Shown: positions 35,468-45,386, counted from the stretch's first letter. The stretch: DNA of 51,300 bases from Agrilactobacillus yilanensis (GCF_003946725.1 NZ_RHOY01000022.1:1-51300); one strand, 5' to 3'. A program made the numbers and translations. The notes: a model not told the origin generated them from the letters alone.

Positions 35468-35549
35468 CGGATAATGTGAAAATTTTTTCAGCATTATAAA
35501 ATTTTATCAATTTCAAATCATTGTCTAATTTTCCTTAATTACCAGGCAT

Positions 35550-37268
35550 TCACTTCTTCTTGTGCCGCCTACTAAATCGTTGCCATAGGCTGCTAGCTAA
35601 AATAATCACAATGATTGCCGCTGCTACAATATACCCCATAATGCCTAATCTTGCAATCCAAGTATGCTGATCTTGCTGCTGAACTAACATGGAAGAACCC
35701 ACGATTAATGCTGCCAAAATTAATCCAGCCACAACTTTGTTCACCATTGCTTCTATGCGATCTAACACTTGGTCGCGATGATTCAAGTCAATGCCAACCC
35801 GCAACCGGCCCCGTGCGATTAATTCCAAAGTCGCCCTTAACTGGCTGCCAATCTTAGGCAGATCTTTACTTAACTGATAAGCATCCAACAGCCGATCTTC
35901 AAATTCATTACGAAAATTAACATTTTTGACAATATAGCGCCGGGTAAACGGCCGTGCCACTTCCAGCATAGAAATATCCGGATCCAGCTGTAAAACAATG
36001 CCTTCTAAAGCCCCAAAAGCCTTCATCAATAAAGATACGGCTGGATTCATCTGCAAATTATTTTGTTTGCATAAACTAATAATCTGCGTCCCCATCGCTT
36101 CCAGATCAATTGCCCCTAGGCCACTGTTGTAATAAGGCCCGATAAATTCACTCAGCGCTTCAAAAAACTTATTTTTATCCAGCGGCCCGACAACTTTACA
36201 AATATTTAACAGCCCTTGGCCGATCTGATCCGCATTTTTACTATTTACCGCAATGACCACATCCGCCAAATTCTGAACCAACGTTTTATCAATAGTGCCC
36301 ATCATCCCAAAATCTAAATAGACTAACCGATAATTAGGCAGTTTCTGCGTCTTATTCAAAGCTTGAGGCTTGGCCGCATTGCCAAACTCGCTGAAATCCG
36401 CAGCGGTTTCGTTTAATAAAATATTGCCAGGATGGGGATCCGCATGGAAAAAACCATCTTCAAAAACTTGTTTCATAAAATTATTGACTAACGCTGTGGC
36501 AATATAGCGCCGCTTAGCATCCACGGCTTTATTTTCAATTTTTTTCAAATAGCGCTTTAAACTCTCACCAGCTTTATACTCTGTGGTGACAATCTTAGCC
36601 GTGCAATATTCCGGATAAACCCGGGGCACTTCAAAAATACCAACTTGATGATTCAACCGATAAAAGTGCGCATTATTTTCAGCTTCTTGGCGGCTATCCA
36701 ATTCTTTTTCTAAAGCCGTTTTAAATTGCGCAAAAATCTCCTTGGGCTCTACCACTTGGGTCACCTGGTTGTTGGGCAGCCAATTGATCGCCCGAACTAA
36801 ACGACTTAAAATCGCCAAATCCCGAGAAACCGTATCGGTGATGCCGGGATGCTGAATTTTAACCGCCACTTGTAAGCCATTTTTTAATTTGGTCCGATGC
36901 ACCTGCCCCATTGAAGCCGAAGCAATGGGGGTCGGTTCAAAATCGTCAAACAATTCTGTTAGGGGCTGATTAAATTCTGTTTCAATGATTTTTTGAATTA
37001 CCGCAAAATCGTCAGCTTTAACGTTATCTTGCAATTTGGACAACTCATGCACATAAGCTGGTGATACGATATCTGGCCGGGTGGACAGCATTTGGCCAAT
37101 TTTAATAAAGGTTGGCCCTAAAGTTTCAAAGGCTGTACGCACGGCCTGGGGATTTTTTTGGGCACCTAAATTCCGTAAAACATCATATCGGCGTATTACT
37201 GAAATGATCTCTTGAACACGCTTTGTATTCTGACCGCGTTTTTTCGGAGCTGTCTGTGTTTTTGCCAT
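35550..37268 (-). CDS. UbiB/ABC1 (AarF-type) atypical kinase
   Basis: A 572-residue ADCK-family protein. The KxGQ motif appears as FIKIGQMLSTRPDI. The Ala-rich nucleotide loop is ASASMGQVH and the catalytic-loop/metal motif FFHADPHPGNILLNE; LVYLDFGMMG supplies the DFG. Two hydrophobic helices close the C-terminus (VVAGLILAALIVGSSMLV and GYIVAAAIIVIILASSLW). In other bacteria the family supports ubiquinone synthesis. Lactobacilli lack ubiquinone, so the role here is unknown. Monocistronic. Confidence 0.9.
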   Translation of the reverse strand: MAKTQTAPKKRGQNTKRVQEIISVIRRYDVLRNLGAQKNPQAVRTAFETLGPTFIKIGQMLSTRPDIVSPAYVHELSKLQDNVKADDFAVIQKIIETEFNQPLTELFDDFEPTPIASASMGQVHRTKLKNGLQVAVKIQHPGITDTVSRDLAILSRLVRAINWLPNNQVTQVVEPKEIFAQFKTALEKELDSRQEAENNAHFYRLNHQVGIFEVPRVYPEYCTAKIVTTEYKAGESLKRYLKKIENKAVDAKRRYIATALVNNFMKQVFEDGFFHADPHPGNILLNETAADFSEFGNAAKPQALNKTQKLPNYRLVYLDFGMMGTIDKTLVQNLADVVIAVNSKNADQIGQGLLNICKVVGPLDKNKFFEALSEFIGPYYNSGLGAIDLEAMGTQIISLCKQNNLQMNPAVSLLMKAFGALEGIVLQLDPDISMLEVARPFTRRYIVKNVNFRNEFEDRLLDAYQLSKDLPKIGSQLRATLELIARGRLRVGIDLNHRDQVLDRIEAMVNKVVAGLILAALIVGSSMLVQQQDQHTWIARLGIMGYIVAAAIIVIILASSLWQRFSRRHKKK

Positions 37269-37350
37269 GAATTCACCGCCTATTTACCATTTTGTTGCGT
37301 TGCCTATTATTATATAACATGCCTCTAAAAAGTACGACGAAAACAAAAAA

Positions 37351-37382
37351 AGACTCAAGCAAAATAAAATTTCGCTTCAGCC
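37351..37382 (-). terminator. Terminator of the 44-residue gene
   Basis: Minus strand GGCT-AAGC-AAAT / ATTT-GCTT-AGTC with a three-base loop and T7 tail, about 20 bp after the stop codon at 37402. Confidence 0.78.
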
Positions 37383-37401
37383 GTTTTTAAGTGATCGTAA
37401 A

Positions 37402-37536
37402 TTATTTTTTGTCGTTTTCAGCACGTTTTTGAACGAATTCAATGACTTGTTCTGTTTCTTTACGACGTAATTTAACTTTTTTTGCGTTAACCGGACGACG
37501 ATTGTTAGAGACACCAGTATGGGTGTTTTGTGACAT
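37402..37536 (-). CDS. Small basic protein of 44 residues
   Basis: Starts MSQNTHTGVSNNRRPVNAKK and ends in a Lys/Glu helix (KETEQVIEFVQKRAENDKK). GGAGG lies eight bases before the ATG, and a good terminator follows the stop. An overlapping longer frame on the same strand lacks both codon sense and a fitting start. Basic, helical and probably nucleic-acid or ribosome associated, but this is a guess from composition. Confidence 0.75.
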   Translation of the reverse strand: MSQNTHTGVSNNRRPVNAKKVKLRRKETEQVIEFVQKRAENDKK

Positions 37537-37667
37537 GTCATGTACCTCCTTAAATGTATACAACACATTATTTTATATTGAAACGGCACATTATTCAAGT
37601 AAAGCTTGCAAATTTATTTAGAAATTTTAATTAGAACACAAAAAAATCACACTTTTCTGAAAATTTA

Positions 37668-37698
37668 TTGCGCCACTTTTGGAAAATAGGACTATAAT
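37668..37698 (+). promoter_or_regulatory. Promoter of the 73-residue gene
   Basis: TATAAT at 37693-37698 with TTGCGC at 37668-37673; the spacer is long (19 bp). Confidence 0.5.
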
Positions 37699-37731
37699 GT
37701 ACTCGTAACTTAGAAATAGGAGGTTTTGATT

Positions 37732-37953
37732 ATGGCAACAGCACAAATTAATAGAACTGCCTTGCTAGACAAGTCAATGTCTGAAGTATTTGATTGGAGC
37801 GATAGTAAGACCCCTGTTCGGGATGCGCTCTGGGATCATTTCATGGAAGCTAACAAACGGGATACCTTGAAGACTGAAAGTGCTCTAGAACCATTTATGA
37901 CTGCTTCAGATGACAAGATTAAGGCTTACGTTGAAGCTAACTTGAAAAAATAG
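37732..37953 (+). CDS. Uncharacterised 73-residue protein
   Basis: A soluble, mostly helical protein (VRDALWDHFMEANKRDTLKTESALEPFM). AGGAGG lies eight bases before ATG 37732, and codon use fits a well-expressed gene. I do not recognise the family. Monocistronic, divergent from the 44-residue gene and followed by a hairpin. Confidence 0.75.
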   Translation: MATAQINRTALLDKSMSEVFDWSDSKTPVRDALWDHFMEANKRDTLKTESALEPFMTASDDKIKAYVEANLKK

Positions 37954-37988
37954 GCCCATTGTTTTTACACAATTAGACCTATTCCAGC

Positions 37989-38053
37989 GACGAAACTAAC
38001 ATAAAGTATATTTCTGTTTTCAAAAACATGCTTTTCTTAGCTTCGTCTTTTTT
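37989..38053 (+). terminator. Probable terminator after the 73-residue gene
   Basis: GACGAA-CTAA pairs with TTAG-TTCGTC across a loop of about 37 bases, followed by T6. The loop is long, so efficiency is uncertain. Confidence 0.55.
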
Positions 38054-38065
38054 ATGCCCTTTTTT

Positions 38066-39544
38066 CTAACATTTATACCAAGCAACCACCGTATCAATGG
38101 CTTTAGCCGGTAAATATTTCACTTTAAGAATACGTGCCCCTTCGCCGGAACGACAGCACAATGATAAATGTGCAAACCCTTTTGGCTGCAGCCAAATACT
38201 TTCTTGCCGTTCCAAAGATTGAATTTTATTTTTAGGAACAAAGTAGCGATTTTTTGTAAAAAATTGATTGTTACTGAGGTAAGCATAAGTCTCATTCAGC
38301 ACAAAAACACTGGACCGTCTTGCCTTTAAATAAGCAGGGACTAACCAAATCAAGGCGACAAGCAGCACCGCCAAACTCAGCCAAATCGGCCAGCGATATA
38401 AGCCAAAGCCTAATCCAGCCGCAATGACTAAAAAAATTAAACCGGCATTACGCAGATCATAAAAATAAGTTCTCGCAGCCGTCGCATAATCCATCTCAGG
38501 TTGTGCTGGCACCGTTGGGAAAAAATCTGCCATAAATTGCGCCAAATTAGTTGTCATCATCACCGGCATAACAATGACATCTTTGTCACTGCTATCTTTT
38601 TTTGAGTTGGAAATTACCACTAATTTCACCGTTGCAATTTTTAATAACCGCCGTAACAGCGGCTGTTTAATCACCACCGCTTGAATCCGATCCATGGCAA
38701 TCGTTGTGGTTCGTGTTTTAAACAGACCCGAAGATAAATTAAACTGATCCGCCGTCCGCACAACTTTAAAATGATAAAATCGCGCAATTAAGATTGCTGC
38801 TGAACCTAAATAAAAGAGAATTAAAACGCCTAGAATAATCGAAATTAAAACGAATAAACCCAATCCAGCCACACTATTGGCCAAAACATCAAATATTTGT
38901 TCTTGCACTTTATTGCCCATTTTGCCATAAACTGCCAAAATCGCCAATAACCCAGACAAAAATGCCGGTGAGGTGAAGGCAAACTTTAACAATTCATGCC
39001 AAGTAATTTGATACGTTGCTTCTGGCTTGGCTTTTGGTTCTGACAGCGGTTCAGCAGCCGTTGTCGTTGCCGCTTCGGTAGGGGCTAAAGTAGGGTCTGG
39101 TGCGGGTGTCGGTGCAGCCTGTCTTAACTGGGCCAGTGTCTGTTTGAACTGCTCGGGAACTGCAGAAAGCTGTACTTCAGGGCCATCCGCATGGCCAGCC
39201 GTTTCAATTTCAATACTTTCCACATGAAAAGGTTTCAAAAAAAACCACTGATTTGCCACAACATTTTGAATGCGATCGTAAGGAATGTGATTGACCTTTT
39301 TGACAAAAACCCCTTCTCGGATCACAATTTCATCTTCAGTCAGCTGATAGCTGAACATCAAATAATCGATTAAGCCGGCGATAAGCGTGACTAAAACTAA
39401 GCCCAGTGCCGCCAAGACAGTTATCAACAAGGAACGCACACTCACTGCAACAACGATAATCACCGGAACCGTCACAACTTTGCCCCATTCGTATAACGCA
39501 AAAATTAAGGCTAGTGGATGCTGATGTTTTGGTTTAGATATCAT
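38066..39544 (-). CDS. PH-domain membrane protein, YdbT-like
   Basis: A 492-residue protein with bacterial PH (bPH2) repeats separated by hydrophobic helix pairs (VVTVPVIIVVAVSVRSLLI; GLFVLISIILGVLILFYLG; LIFLVIAAGLGFGLY). VNHIPYDRIQNVVANQWFFLKPFHVESIEIETAG is the family hallmark. A Pro/Ala/Thr-rich linker of about 40 residues (APTPAPDPTLAPTEAATTTA) interrupts the chain near residue 150. In Bacillus the YdbS/YdbT pair affects resistance to an antimicrobial; the mechanism is unclear. Overlaps the ydbS-like gene by 11 bp. Confidence 0.88.
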   Translation of the reverse strand: MISKPKHQHPLALIFALYEWGKVVTVPVIIVVAVSVRSLLITVLAALGLVLVTLIAGLIDYLMFSYQLTEDEIVIREGVFVKKVNHIPYDRIQNVVANQWFFLKPFHVESIEIETAGHADGPEVQLSAVPEQFKQTLAQLRQAAPTPAPDPTLAPTEAATTTAAEPLSEPKAKPEATYQITWHELLKFAFTSPAFLSGLLAILAVYGKMGNKVQEQIFDVLANSVAGLGLFVLISIILGVLILFYLGSAAILIARFYHFKVVRTADQFNLSSGLFKTRTTTIAMDRIQAVVIKQPLLRRLLKIATVKLVVISNSKKDSSDKDVIVMPVMMTTNLAQFMADFFPTVPAQPEMDYATAARTYFYDLRNAGLIFLVIAAGLGFGLYRWPIWLSLAVLLVALIWLVPAYLKARRSSVFVLNETYAYLSNNQFFTKNRYFVPKNKIQSLERQESIWLQPKGFAHLSLCCRSGEGARILKVKYLPAKAIDTVVAWYKC

Positions 39545-40031
39545 TTTTAGCCTCCCGAGCCAACGTCATGATTAACACTTTTAAATTATCCGCTTGTGCG
39601 GTCTGTAAACCATCAATCACATCACTACCAGCCGCAGTAACGATAATCACTTTTTGTAACGCCTTCCAGCGCAAAATTGGCCCTTGTTTTAAAGTGACAT
39701 TTTGCACACGGGCAATTGGGATCACAATTTGTTTTCTAAAAAAATAGCCATTATGCAATTCAACTTGACGATCGTCTATATAATAAGTCCAAAAATTCCA
39801 TCGATATTCAATCAAAATTAACGTAAAAATAGTTACAACTACCCCTAATAGCGCTAAAATCAGTGCGCTACGCTGCCACCACAAACTCGCGGTGCCACTG
39901 GTCATAAAATGGATAAACTCCAAAACACCCGCAATAATTAAAGTAATGCCCAACCCAATGAGTTCTTTTATTCGCCAAATCACTTTAATCGACTTCGGTA
40001 ATTTTGTAGCCTTGTCTATTTGTGCCGTCAT
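39534..40031 (-). CDS. PH-domain membrane protein, YdbS-like
   Basis: A 165-residue protein with two N-terminal hydrophobic helices (LIGLGITLIIAGVLEFIHF and SALILALLGVVVTIFTLILI) and one bPH2 domain (DRQVELHNGYFFRKQIVIPIARVQNVTLKQGPILR). It is the first gene of the two-gene pair; AGGAGGG precedes the ATG. Confidence 0.88.
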   Translation of the reverse strand: MTAQIDKATKLPKSIKVIWRIKELIGLGITLIIAGVLEFIHFMTSGTASLWWQRSALILALLGVVVTIFTLILIEYRWNFWTYYIDDRQVELHNGYFFRKQIVIPIARVQNVTLKQGPILRWKALQKVIIVTAAGSDVIDGLQTAQADNLKVLIMTLAREAKNDI

Positions 40032-40128
40032 CTTTTCCCTCCTAGAATAATGCCCAAAGAATTCAAAAAATGCTATTTATCTATCAGATAAATAACATTT
40101 TTATTGTACCTTAAGCTTTCTTGTAATA

Positions 40129-40701
40129 CTAGTTGGATCCTTTAGAAGTCTTCTTTTTGCCCCGCGCACGCCGGCTCCAAAAGCCACCATTAAAACCGGT
40201 TGGTGTAATCGAAATCATAAACGCATTGGCATTATAAGCCAGCACTGTATCGTAAACAATTTTTTCATCTTTTCTGGGCACTAAAACTTCTAAAATTTCT
40301 CGATGACCATCCCGGCCGCGGCCATTCATTTCAGTGACCCCATAACCTTGATCGCGGATAATTCTGGCCAAGGTACTATGAACCTGTTCCGCCTCCGCAT
40401 CATCTTGGGGTGTAATCACCTGTACAATCACATAGCCAATTGCCAGCCAACGGTCAATCAGCATTCCTAAAAAGATTCCCGTACCAAACCCAAAAGCGTA
40501 AGCTAACAAATAAATTGGCTGATTCAAATTTTTCAAGACGTAGTTTAAGCCCAATGTATACAACGTAATTTCGATCATCCCAAACAAAGCCGCTGGTACC
40601 GATAAGCCCCGATTTTGCAATAATAACCGCATTGTGTTGACTGTCAAATACAGCACATTAATGCCAAAAACAAATAATAAAAACGACAAACTGATGTGCA
40701 T
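40129..40701 (-). CDS. DUF2179-domain membrane protein (UPF0316, YebE-like)
   Basis: A 190-residue protein with three hydrophobic helices (DUF5698-like: LYLTVNTMRLLLQNRGLSVPAALFGMIEITLYTLGL). A DUF2179 domain follows (VIVQVITPQDDAEAEQVHSTLARIIRDQGYGVTEMNGRGRDG). The C-terminal tail is basic (RRARGKKKTSKGSN). The function is unknown. Monocistronic. Confidence 0.88.
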   Translation of the reverse strand: MHISLSFLLFVFGINVLYLTVNTMRLLLQNRGLSVPAALFGMIEITLYTLGLNYVLKNLNQPIYLLAYAFGFGTGIFLGMLIDRWLAIGYVIVQVITPQDDAEAEQVHSTLARIIRDQGYGVTEMNGRGRDGHREILEVLVPRKDEKIVYDTVLAYNANAFMISITPTGFNGGFWSRRARGKKKTSKGSN

Positions 40702-40794
40702 GGTTTAAACCCTCACTTATTAATTTTGTGGATTAAGCTGCCTTCATTCTAACGACCACACTTCAAATTTGCAATCTTTCCGCCCTTGTAAAAG

Positions 40795-40823
40795 TTGTAA
40801 TTATAACAATGAATCATTATGAT
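40795..40823 (+). promoter_or_regulatory. Promoter of the PdxK/ThiD-like gene
   Basis: TTGTAA (40795-40800) and TATGAT (40818-40823) with a 17-bp spacer. Confidence 0.65.
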
Positions 40824-40852
40824 GAAGATACTTATGATTAGGAGGTCTTTTG

Positions 40853-41659
40853 ATGATTAATAGTTATCCCCAAGTTATGACAATTGCAGGTTCCGATTGT
40901 GACGGCAGTGCAGGTATGCAAGCGGACATGAATACATTTTTCGCACGCAAAACTTACGGTATTTCCGTGATGACGGCTTGTGTGGCTGGTAATTCTTATG
41001 GCATTCATGCCGCTCAGCCTTTAACAACAGATTTTATTGATGCCGAATTTAAAGGTATTGCTGACGATTTTAAAGTATTAGCCACAAAAACCGGTATGTT
41101 AACGGACAGCCCTACGATCGATGTCGTTGCTAAAAACTATCGGCAATATGATTTTGGACCGCTTATTTTGGATCCCGTTATTATTACAAAACATGGGGCC
41201 ATGCTATTAGAGCAATCTGCCTATGAAACATTAAAAGAACAGCTCATTCCTTTAGCGCACGTCATTACACCGAATTTCTTTGAATTACAAAAACTGGCTG
41301 ACATGACCATTAACGATGAAGCAGATATGTTAACCGCAGCGAAGAAATTGCAGGCAATGGGCGCTAAAAACGTGATGGCCAAAGGTGCGCATCACGAAAC
41401 GGACGGTTTAACAGAAGTAAAAGATTTATTATTGCTTGAATCCGGCGAAACCGTCTGGCTCAGTGCCCCTTATCATGATACCGAACATATCAATGGTACT
41501 GGGGATGCTTTATCCGCTTGTATTACCGCTGAAATTGCAAAGGGTCAACCGGTTAAAACCGCTGTGATGACGGCCAAAACTTTAGTTAATAAAGCCATTG
41601 AAAACGAATTGGCAGTGGGTCATAAATACGGTCCGATCAACATTTGGGAATTAGCTTAG
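40853..41659 (+). CDS. Pyridoxine/pyridoxal or hydroxymethylpyrimidine kinase (PdxK/ThiD type)
   Basis: A 268-residue ribokinase-fold enzyme. The N-terminal TIAGSDCDGSAGMQADMNTF and the anion-hole motif NGTGDALSA define the ThiD/PdxK branch; LILDPVIITKHG is also typical. Gram-positive members of this type phosphorylate pyridoxine, pyridoxal or HMP, and no thi genes are near, so vitamin B6 salvage is as likely as thiamine synthesis. ATG 40853 is seven bases after AGGAGG. Confidence 0.85.
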   Translation: MINSYPQVMTIAGSDCDGSAGMQADMNTFFARKTYGISVMTACVAGNSYGIHAAQPLTTDFIDAEFKGIADDFKVLATKTGMLTDSPTIDVVAKNYRQYDFGPLILDPVIITKHGAMLLEQSAYETLKEQLIPLAHVITPNFFELQKLADMTINDEADMLTAAKKLQAMGAKNVMAKGAHHETDGLTEVKDLLLLESGETVWLSAPYHDTEHINGTGDALSACITAEIAKGQPVKTAVMTAKTLVNKAIENELAVGHKYGPINIWELA

Positions 41660-41700
41660 ATAATAAATATCCGATCACAAATTTGAGCTTAATTAATTGT

Positions 41701-41729
41701 TTTATCGTAATGTGGTAAGATGGTATAGA
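41701..41729 (+). promoter_or_regulatory. Possible promoter of the opuC operon
   Basis: TTTATC (41701-41706) and TATAGA (41724-41729), spacer 17 bp, followed by TGGAGG before the ATG. Confidence 0.5.
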
Positions 41730-41755
41730 CAACTACTACTTTATGGAGGTTCTAA

Positions 41756-42973
41756 ATGAAAGAAGAAGATCCAATTTTAGTTTATAAGGACATTGCCAAA
41801 ATTTACCGTGGCGGTAATGTGGCAGTAGAACACATCAATCTAACCATTCACAAAGGCGATTTTGTTTGCCTCATCGGCACCTCTGGTTCGGGAAAAACGA
41901 CAACTATGCGGATGATTAACCGCATGCTTGAACCGACCAGCGGCGAAATTCTTTACAACGGTCAAGATATTCATAAAACCGATCCCGTGACTTTGCGGCG
42001 GCATATTGGGTATGTCATTCAAAATATCGGCCTAATGCCCCACATGACGATTTATGAAAATATCACCCTTGTACCGAAACTACTAAAGTGGCCTGAAGAA
42101 AAGAAACGAGAAAAAGCTAAGGAACTTATCAAATTAGTAGAACTCCCCGAAGAATTCTTAGATCGTTACCCTTCTGAACTTTCTGGTGGTCAGCAACAGC
42201 GTATCGGTGTTGTCCGGGCATTGGCTGCTAACCAGGATCTTATTTTGATGGATGAACCTTTTGGGGCTTTGGACCCAATCACCCGTGAATCCCTGCAAGA
42301 ATTGGTTAAAAATTTACAAGAAAAGATGGGTAAAACGGTGGTTTTTGTGACCCATGATATGGACGAAGCCTTAAAATTAGCGACAGATATTGTCGTCATG
42401 GACGGCGGGCATATTATCCAAAATGCCACGCCTAAAGAACTGCTCAGCCATCCCGCCAATAAATTTGTTGAAGATTTGATCGGTTCTGAACGGCTGATTC
42501 AAGCCCGTGCCGATGTGACAACAGTTGGCCAGATTATGCTTAAAAATCCAGTATCAATCACCCCTGGTCGTTCTTTAGCTGAAGCGATCCGCCTCATGCG
42601 TCAACGTCGGGTAGATACTTTGTTGGTAACAGATGATGACGGTTATCTAAAAGGCTTTATTGATATCGAATCTTTAGATAATCGCTATAACAAAGCGACC
42701 AGTGTCTCCGATATTTTGAACACCCACATCTTTTATGTAACGGATGATGTCCTCTTAAGAGATACCGTCGACCGAATTTTAAAACGTGGGCTAAAATATG
42801 TCCCAGTTGTGGATGCGGCTGGTAAATTACAAGGGATTGTCACCCGTGCCGCCCTAGTAGACGTGGTCTATGACACGATTTGGGGCGACAGTGATGATAC
42901 TGACAGCGAAACTAGCGACGAACCCGTCATTAAAAACTTAGATACCGATGCCCCCAATGACAAGGAGGCGTAA
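41756..42973 (+). CDS. opuCA: Glycine betaine/carnitine/choline ABC transporter ATP-binding protein (OpuCA type)
   Basis: A 405-residue ATPase of an osmoprotectant importer. Walker [10 protein letters not shown], signature LSGGQQQR and Walker B DLILMDEP are clear. The C-terminal third carries two CBS domains ([25 protein letters not shown] and [18 protein letters not shown]), which sense ionic strength in OpuA/OpuC-type systems, and an acidic tail. First gene of ATPase-permease-binding protein-permease, two bases before the next gene. Confidence 0.92.
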   Translation: MKEEDPILVYKDIAKIYRGGNVAVEHINLTIHKGDFVCLIGTSGSGKTTTMRMINRMLEPTSGEILYNGQDIHKTDPVTLRRHIGYVIQNIGLMPHMTIYENITLVPKLLKWPEEKKREKAKELIKLVELPEEFLDRYPSELSGGQQQRIGVVRALAANQDLILMDEPFGALDPITRESLQELVKNLQEKMGKTVVFVTHDMDEALKLATDIVVMDGGHIIQNATPKELLSHPANKFVEDLIGSERLIQARADVTTVGQIMLKNPVSITPGRSLAEAIRLMRQRRVDTLLVTDDDGYLKGFIDIESLDNRYNKATSVSDILNTHIFYVTDDVLLRDTVDRILKRGLKYVPVVDAAGKLQGIVTRAALVDVVYDTIWGDSDDTDSETSDEPVIKNLDTDAPNDKEA

Positions 42974-42975
42974 TT

Positions 42976-43605
42976 ATGGTTGAATTTTTAAATGTCCACG
43001 GTTCTGAACTGGTGACCAAAACGTGGGAACAGCTTTATATTTGTACAATTGCCTTAGTTTTAGGGGTAATCGTTGCCGTTCCACTGGGAATTTTGTTGAC
43101 CCGTTTTCCAAGAACTGCCAAAATTGTAATCGGCATTGCCAGTATGCTACAGACGGTGCCTTCCCTAGCGCTATTGGCCTTAATGATTCCAATCTTTGGG
43201 ATCGGGAAACTTCCTTCAATTGTGGCGTTATTTATCTATTCTTTATTGCCAATTCTCCGCAATACTTACATCGGTATGGAAGATGTGGATCCGGTCTTAA
43301 AGGACAGTGCCAAAGGGATGGGTATGACAACCATTCAATCCATCACCCAAGTTGAAATTCCCACAGCGATGCCAGTCATTATGGCCGGTATCCGCTTATC
43401 TGCCGTCTACGTCATCGCCTGGGGTACTTTAGCCTCTTACATCGGCGCCGGTGGCTTAGGGGATTTCATCTTTAATGGCTTGAATTTATTCCAACCAGAT
43501 TTAATTATCGGTGGGACCATTCCAGTAACCTTATTGGCCTTGTTGGTTGACTATTTGTTAGGTCGTTTAGAAAAACGGCTGACACCTGTCAACCAACGGT
43601 CATAG
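42976..43605 (+). CDS. opuCB: Osmoprotectant ABC transporter permease (OpuCB type)
   Basis: A 209-residue membrane subunit with five to six helices and the EAA loop ([28 protein letters not shown]). [13 protein letters not shown] is typical of ProW/OpuCB. Ribosome site AAGGAGG is located in the end of the preceding gene. Confidence 0.92.
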   Translation: MVEFLNVHGSELVTKTWEQLYICTIALVLGVIVAVPLGILLTRFPRTAKIVIGIASMLQTVPSLALLALMIPIFGIGKLPSIVALFIYSLLPILRNTYIGMEDVDPVLKDSAKGMGMTTIQSITQVEIPTAMPVIMAGIRLSAVYVIAWGTLASYIGAGGLGDFIFNGLNLFQPDLIIGGTIPVTLLALLVDYLLGRLEKRLTPVNQRS

Positions 43606-43616
43606 GAGGTGTGCTT

Positions 43617-44555
43617 GTGAAATTTATTAAACATAAATGGCTGCAGCTCACCTTACTCTTAAGCGCCTGTGTCTTGATTTTATCCAGTTGCGGCTTCCCT
43701 GGTGTCAGCGGTTCTGATGAAGATACGATCAAAATTGCGTCCATCAGCTCTACGGAATCGCAAATTATGGCCAATATGATTGCGGAATTAATTAATCATG
43801 AACTGGACTACAAAACAACACTGGTCAATAATTTAGGCTCAGCGACAGTATCCCACCAAGCGATGATTCGTAATGATGCGGATATTTCAGCGACCCGTTA
43901 TACCGGGACCGATTTAACCGGTACTTTGAACTTACCCGTTGAAAAAGATCCGGCAAAAGCGAGTAAAATTGTCAAACGTGAATTTAAAAAACGTTACAAT
44001 CAAACTTGGTTCCCAACTTATGGCTTTGCGGATACGTATGCCTTTATGGTGACCCAAAAAACAGCTGAAAAATATCAACTTGAGACAATTTCTGATATGG
44101 GCAAAGTCGCCGATCAATTTAATGCCGGGGTGGATACTTCCTGGATGAACCGGAAAGGTGATGGCTATCCAGATTTCACCAAAGATTACGGCTTTGATTT
44201 TCAGCGGGTTTATCCAATGCAGATTGGCCTCGTTTATGATGCCGTTGAAGTCAATAAAATGCAGACCGTCCTGGGTTATTCTACAGACGGCCGAATTAAG
44301 AGTTATAATTTAAAAATTTTAAAAGATAACAAGAAATTTTTCCCACCTTATGATTGCTCGCTGGTCGTTAATGATTCTGTCTTAAAAGCCCATCCAGATC
44401 TAAAGAAAGTCTTACACCGTCTAGACGGTAAGATTGATTTGGATACGATGCAATCTTTGAATTATCAAGTGGACAATGATCTGTTGGAACCTTCTGTGGT
44501 TGCCCAGCGTTTCTTAGTTAAACATAATTACTTTAGAGGAGATGATAGTAAATGA
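43617..44555 (+). CDS. opuCC: Osmoprotectant-binding lipoprotein (OpuCC type)
   Basis: A 312-residue extracellular binding protein anchored by lipid. The lipobox is ILSSC after a hydrophobic signal, followed by the mature domain (IKIASISSTESQIMANMIAELI and a MQTVLGYSTDGRI segment), typical of the glycine-betaine/carnitine/choline binding family. I start at GTG 43617, seven bases after AGGAGG; a GTG at 43611 would abut that site. Confidence 0.9.
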   Translation: MKFIKHKWLQLTLLLSACVLILSSCGFPGVSGSDEDTIKIASISSTESQIMANMIAELINHELDYKTTLVNNLGSATVSHQAMIRNDADISATRYTGTDLTGTLNLPVEKDPAKASKIVKREFKKRYNQTWFPTYGFADTYAFMVTQKTAEKYQLETISDMGKVADQFNAGVDTSWMNRKGDGYPDFTKDYGFDFQRVYPMQIGLVYDAVEVNKMQTVLGYSTDGRIKSYNLKILKDNKKFFPPYDCSLVVNDSVLKAHPDLKKVLHRLDGKIDLDTMQSLNYQVDNDLLEPSVVAQRFLVKHNYFRGDDSK

Positions 44556-45202
44556 GTACGATGAATACTTGGGATCAATTTTGGTACTATTTAGTGCATA
44601 ATGGCTCCTATATTTTAAGTCAGTTCACCCGCCATTTCTTAATCTCTATCTATGGTGTTTTGATTGCGGCCATTATCGGGATTCCAATTGGGATTTTGAT
44701 TGCACGCCACAAACATCTTAGTGCCACCGTGATCGGTATTGCCAATGTGATCCAAACGATTCCCTCACTGGCTATGCTGTCGATTATCATGTTGGGTCTA
44801 GGTTTAGGCGTTAACACCGTAATTGTGACCGTCTTCTTATATTCGCTGCTGCCGATCATCAAAAATACTTATACTGGCATGGAAAATGTGGATCGCAATA
44901 TTTTAGATTCCGGTAAAGGTATGGGGATGACCTCGTTTCAGGTGTTGTATATGGTAGAACTGCCCCTTTCGCTATCCGTTATCATGGCAGGGATTCGAAA
45001 TGCACTAGTCGTTGCCATTGGGATTACAGCAATTGGCGCCTTCGTTGGTGCTGGTGGTTTAGGGGACATTATCGTCCGGGGTACCAATGCGACAAACGGC
45101 GGTGCCATTATTTTAGCCGGTGCGTTACCCACTGCCTTGATGGCCATTATCTCCGATTGGGTCTTAGGCTTCTTACAACGTAAATTAGAGTCCCGCGGTT
45201 AG
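44552..45202 (+). CDS. opuCD: Osmoprotectant ABC transporter permease (OpuCD type)
   Basis: A 216-residue permease with the same EAA-loop pattern as its partner (GMGMTSFQVLYMVELPLSLSVIMAGIRNAL). Its ATG overlaps the OpuCC stop (ATGA), implying coupled translation. Last gene of the opuC operon, closed by the terminator at 45237. Confidence 0.92.
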   Translation: MSTMNTWDQFWYYLVHNGSYILSQFTRHFLISIYGVLIAAIIGIPIGILIARHKHLSATVIGIANVIQTIPSLAMLSIIMLGLGLGVNTVIVTVFLYSLLPIIKNTYTGMENVDRNILDSGKGMGMTSFQVLYMVELPLSLSVIMAGIRNALVVAIGITAIGAFVGAGGLGDIIVRGTNATNGGAIILAGALPTALMAIISDWVLGFLQRKLESRG

Positions 45203-45236
45203 GGCTAATTAAAAATATTTTCAGAAAATTTAAAAG

Positions 45237-45278
45237 TACGTCAAATCTACAATAAATCGTGATTTGACGTATTTTTTT
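45237..45278 (+). terminator. Terminator of the opuC operon
   Basis: TACGTCAAATC/GATTTGACGTA stem with T7 tail, about 35 bp after the last permease. Confidence 0.88.
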
Positions 45279-45321
45279 GATTACTCAAATTCATAAAATT
45301 AGAATTAAATTAAAATAAACA

Positions 45322-45352
45322 TTGACATTATTAAAATTTGTGGTAATTTATA
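45322..45352 (+). promoter_or_regulatory. Promoter of the leu operon
   Basis: Consensus TTGACA at 45322-45327. The -10 is less clear: TAATTT at 45344 (16-bp spacer) or TTTATA at 45347 (19-bp spacer). Confidence 0.6.
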
Positions 45353-45386
45353 ACCATAAACTAATTCAGGAAGGAGATCATCACCC

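Noticed and set aside
37377-37598. 73-codon minus-strand frame at 37377-37598
   Set aside because: It overlaps the better supported 44-residue gene in another frame, lacks a well-placed ribosome site and has implausible composition.
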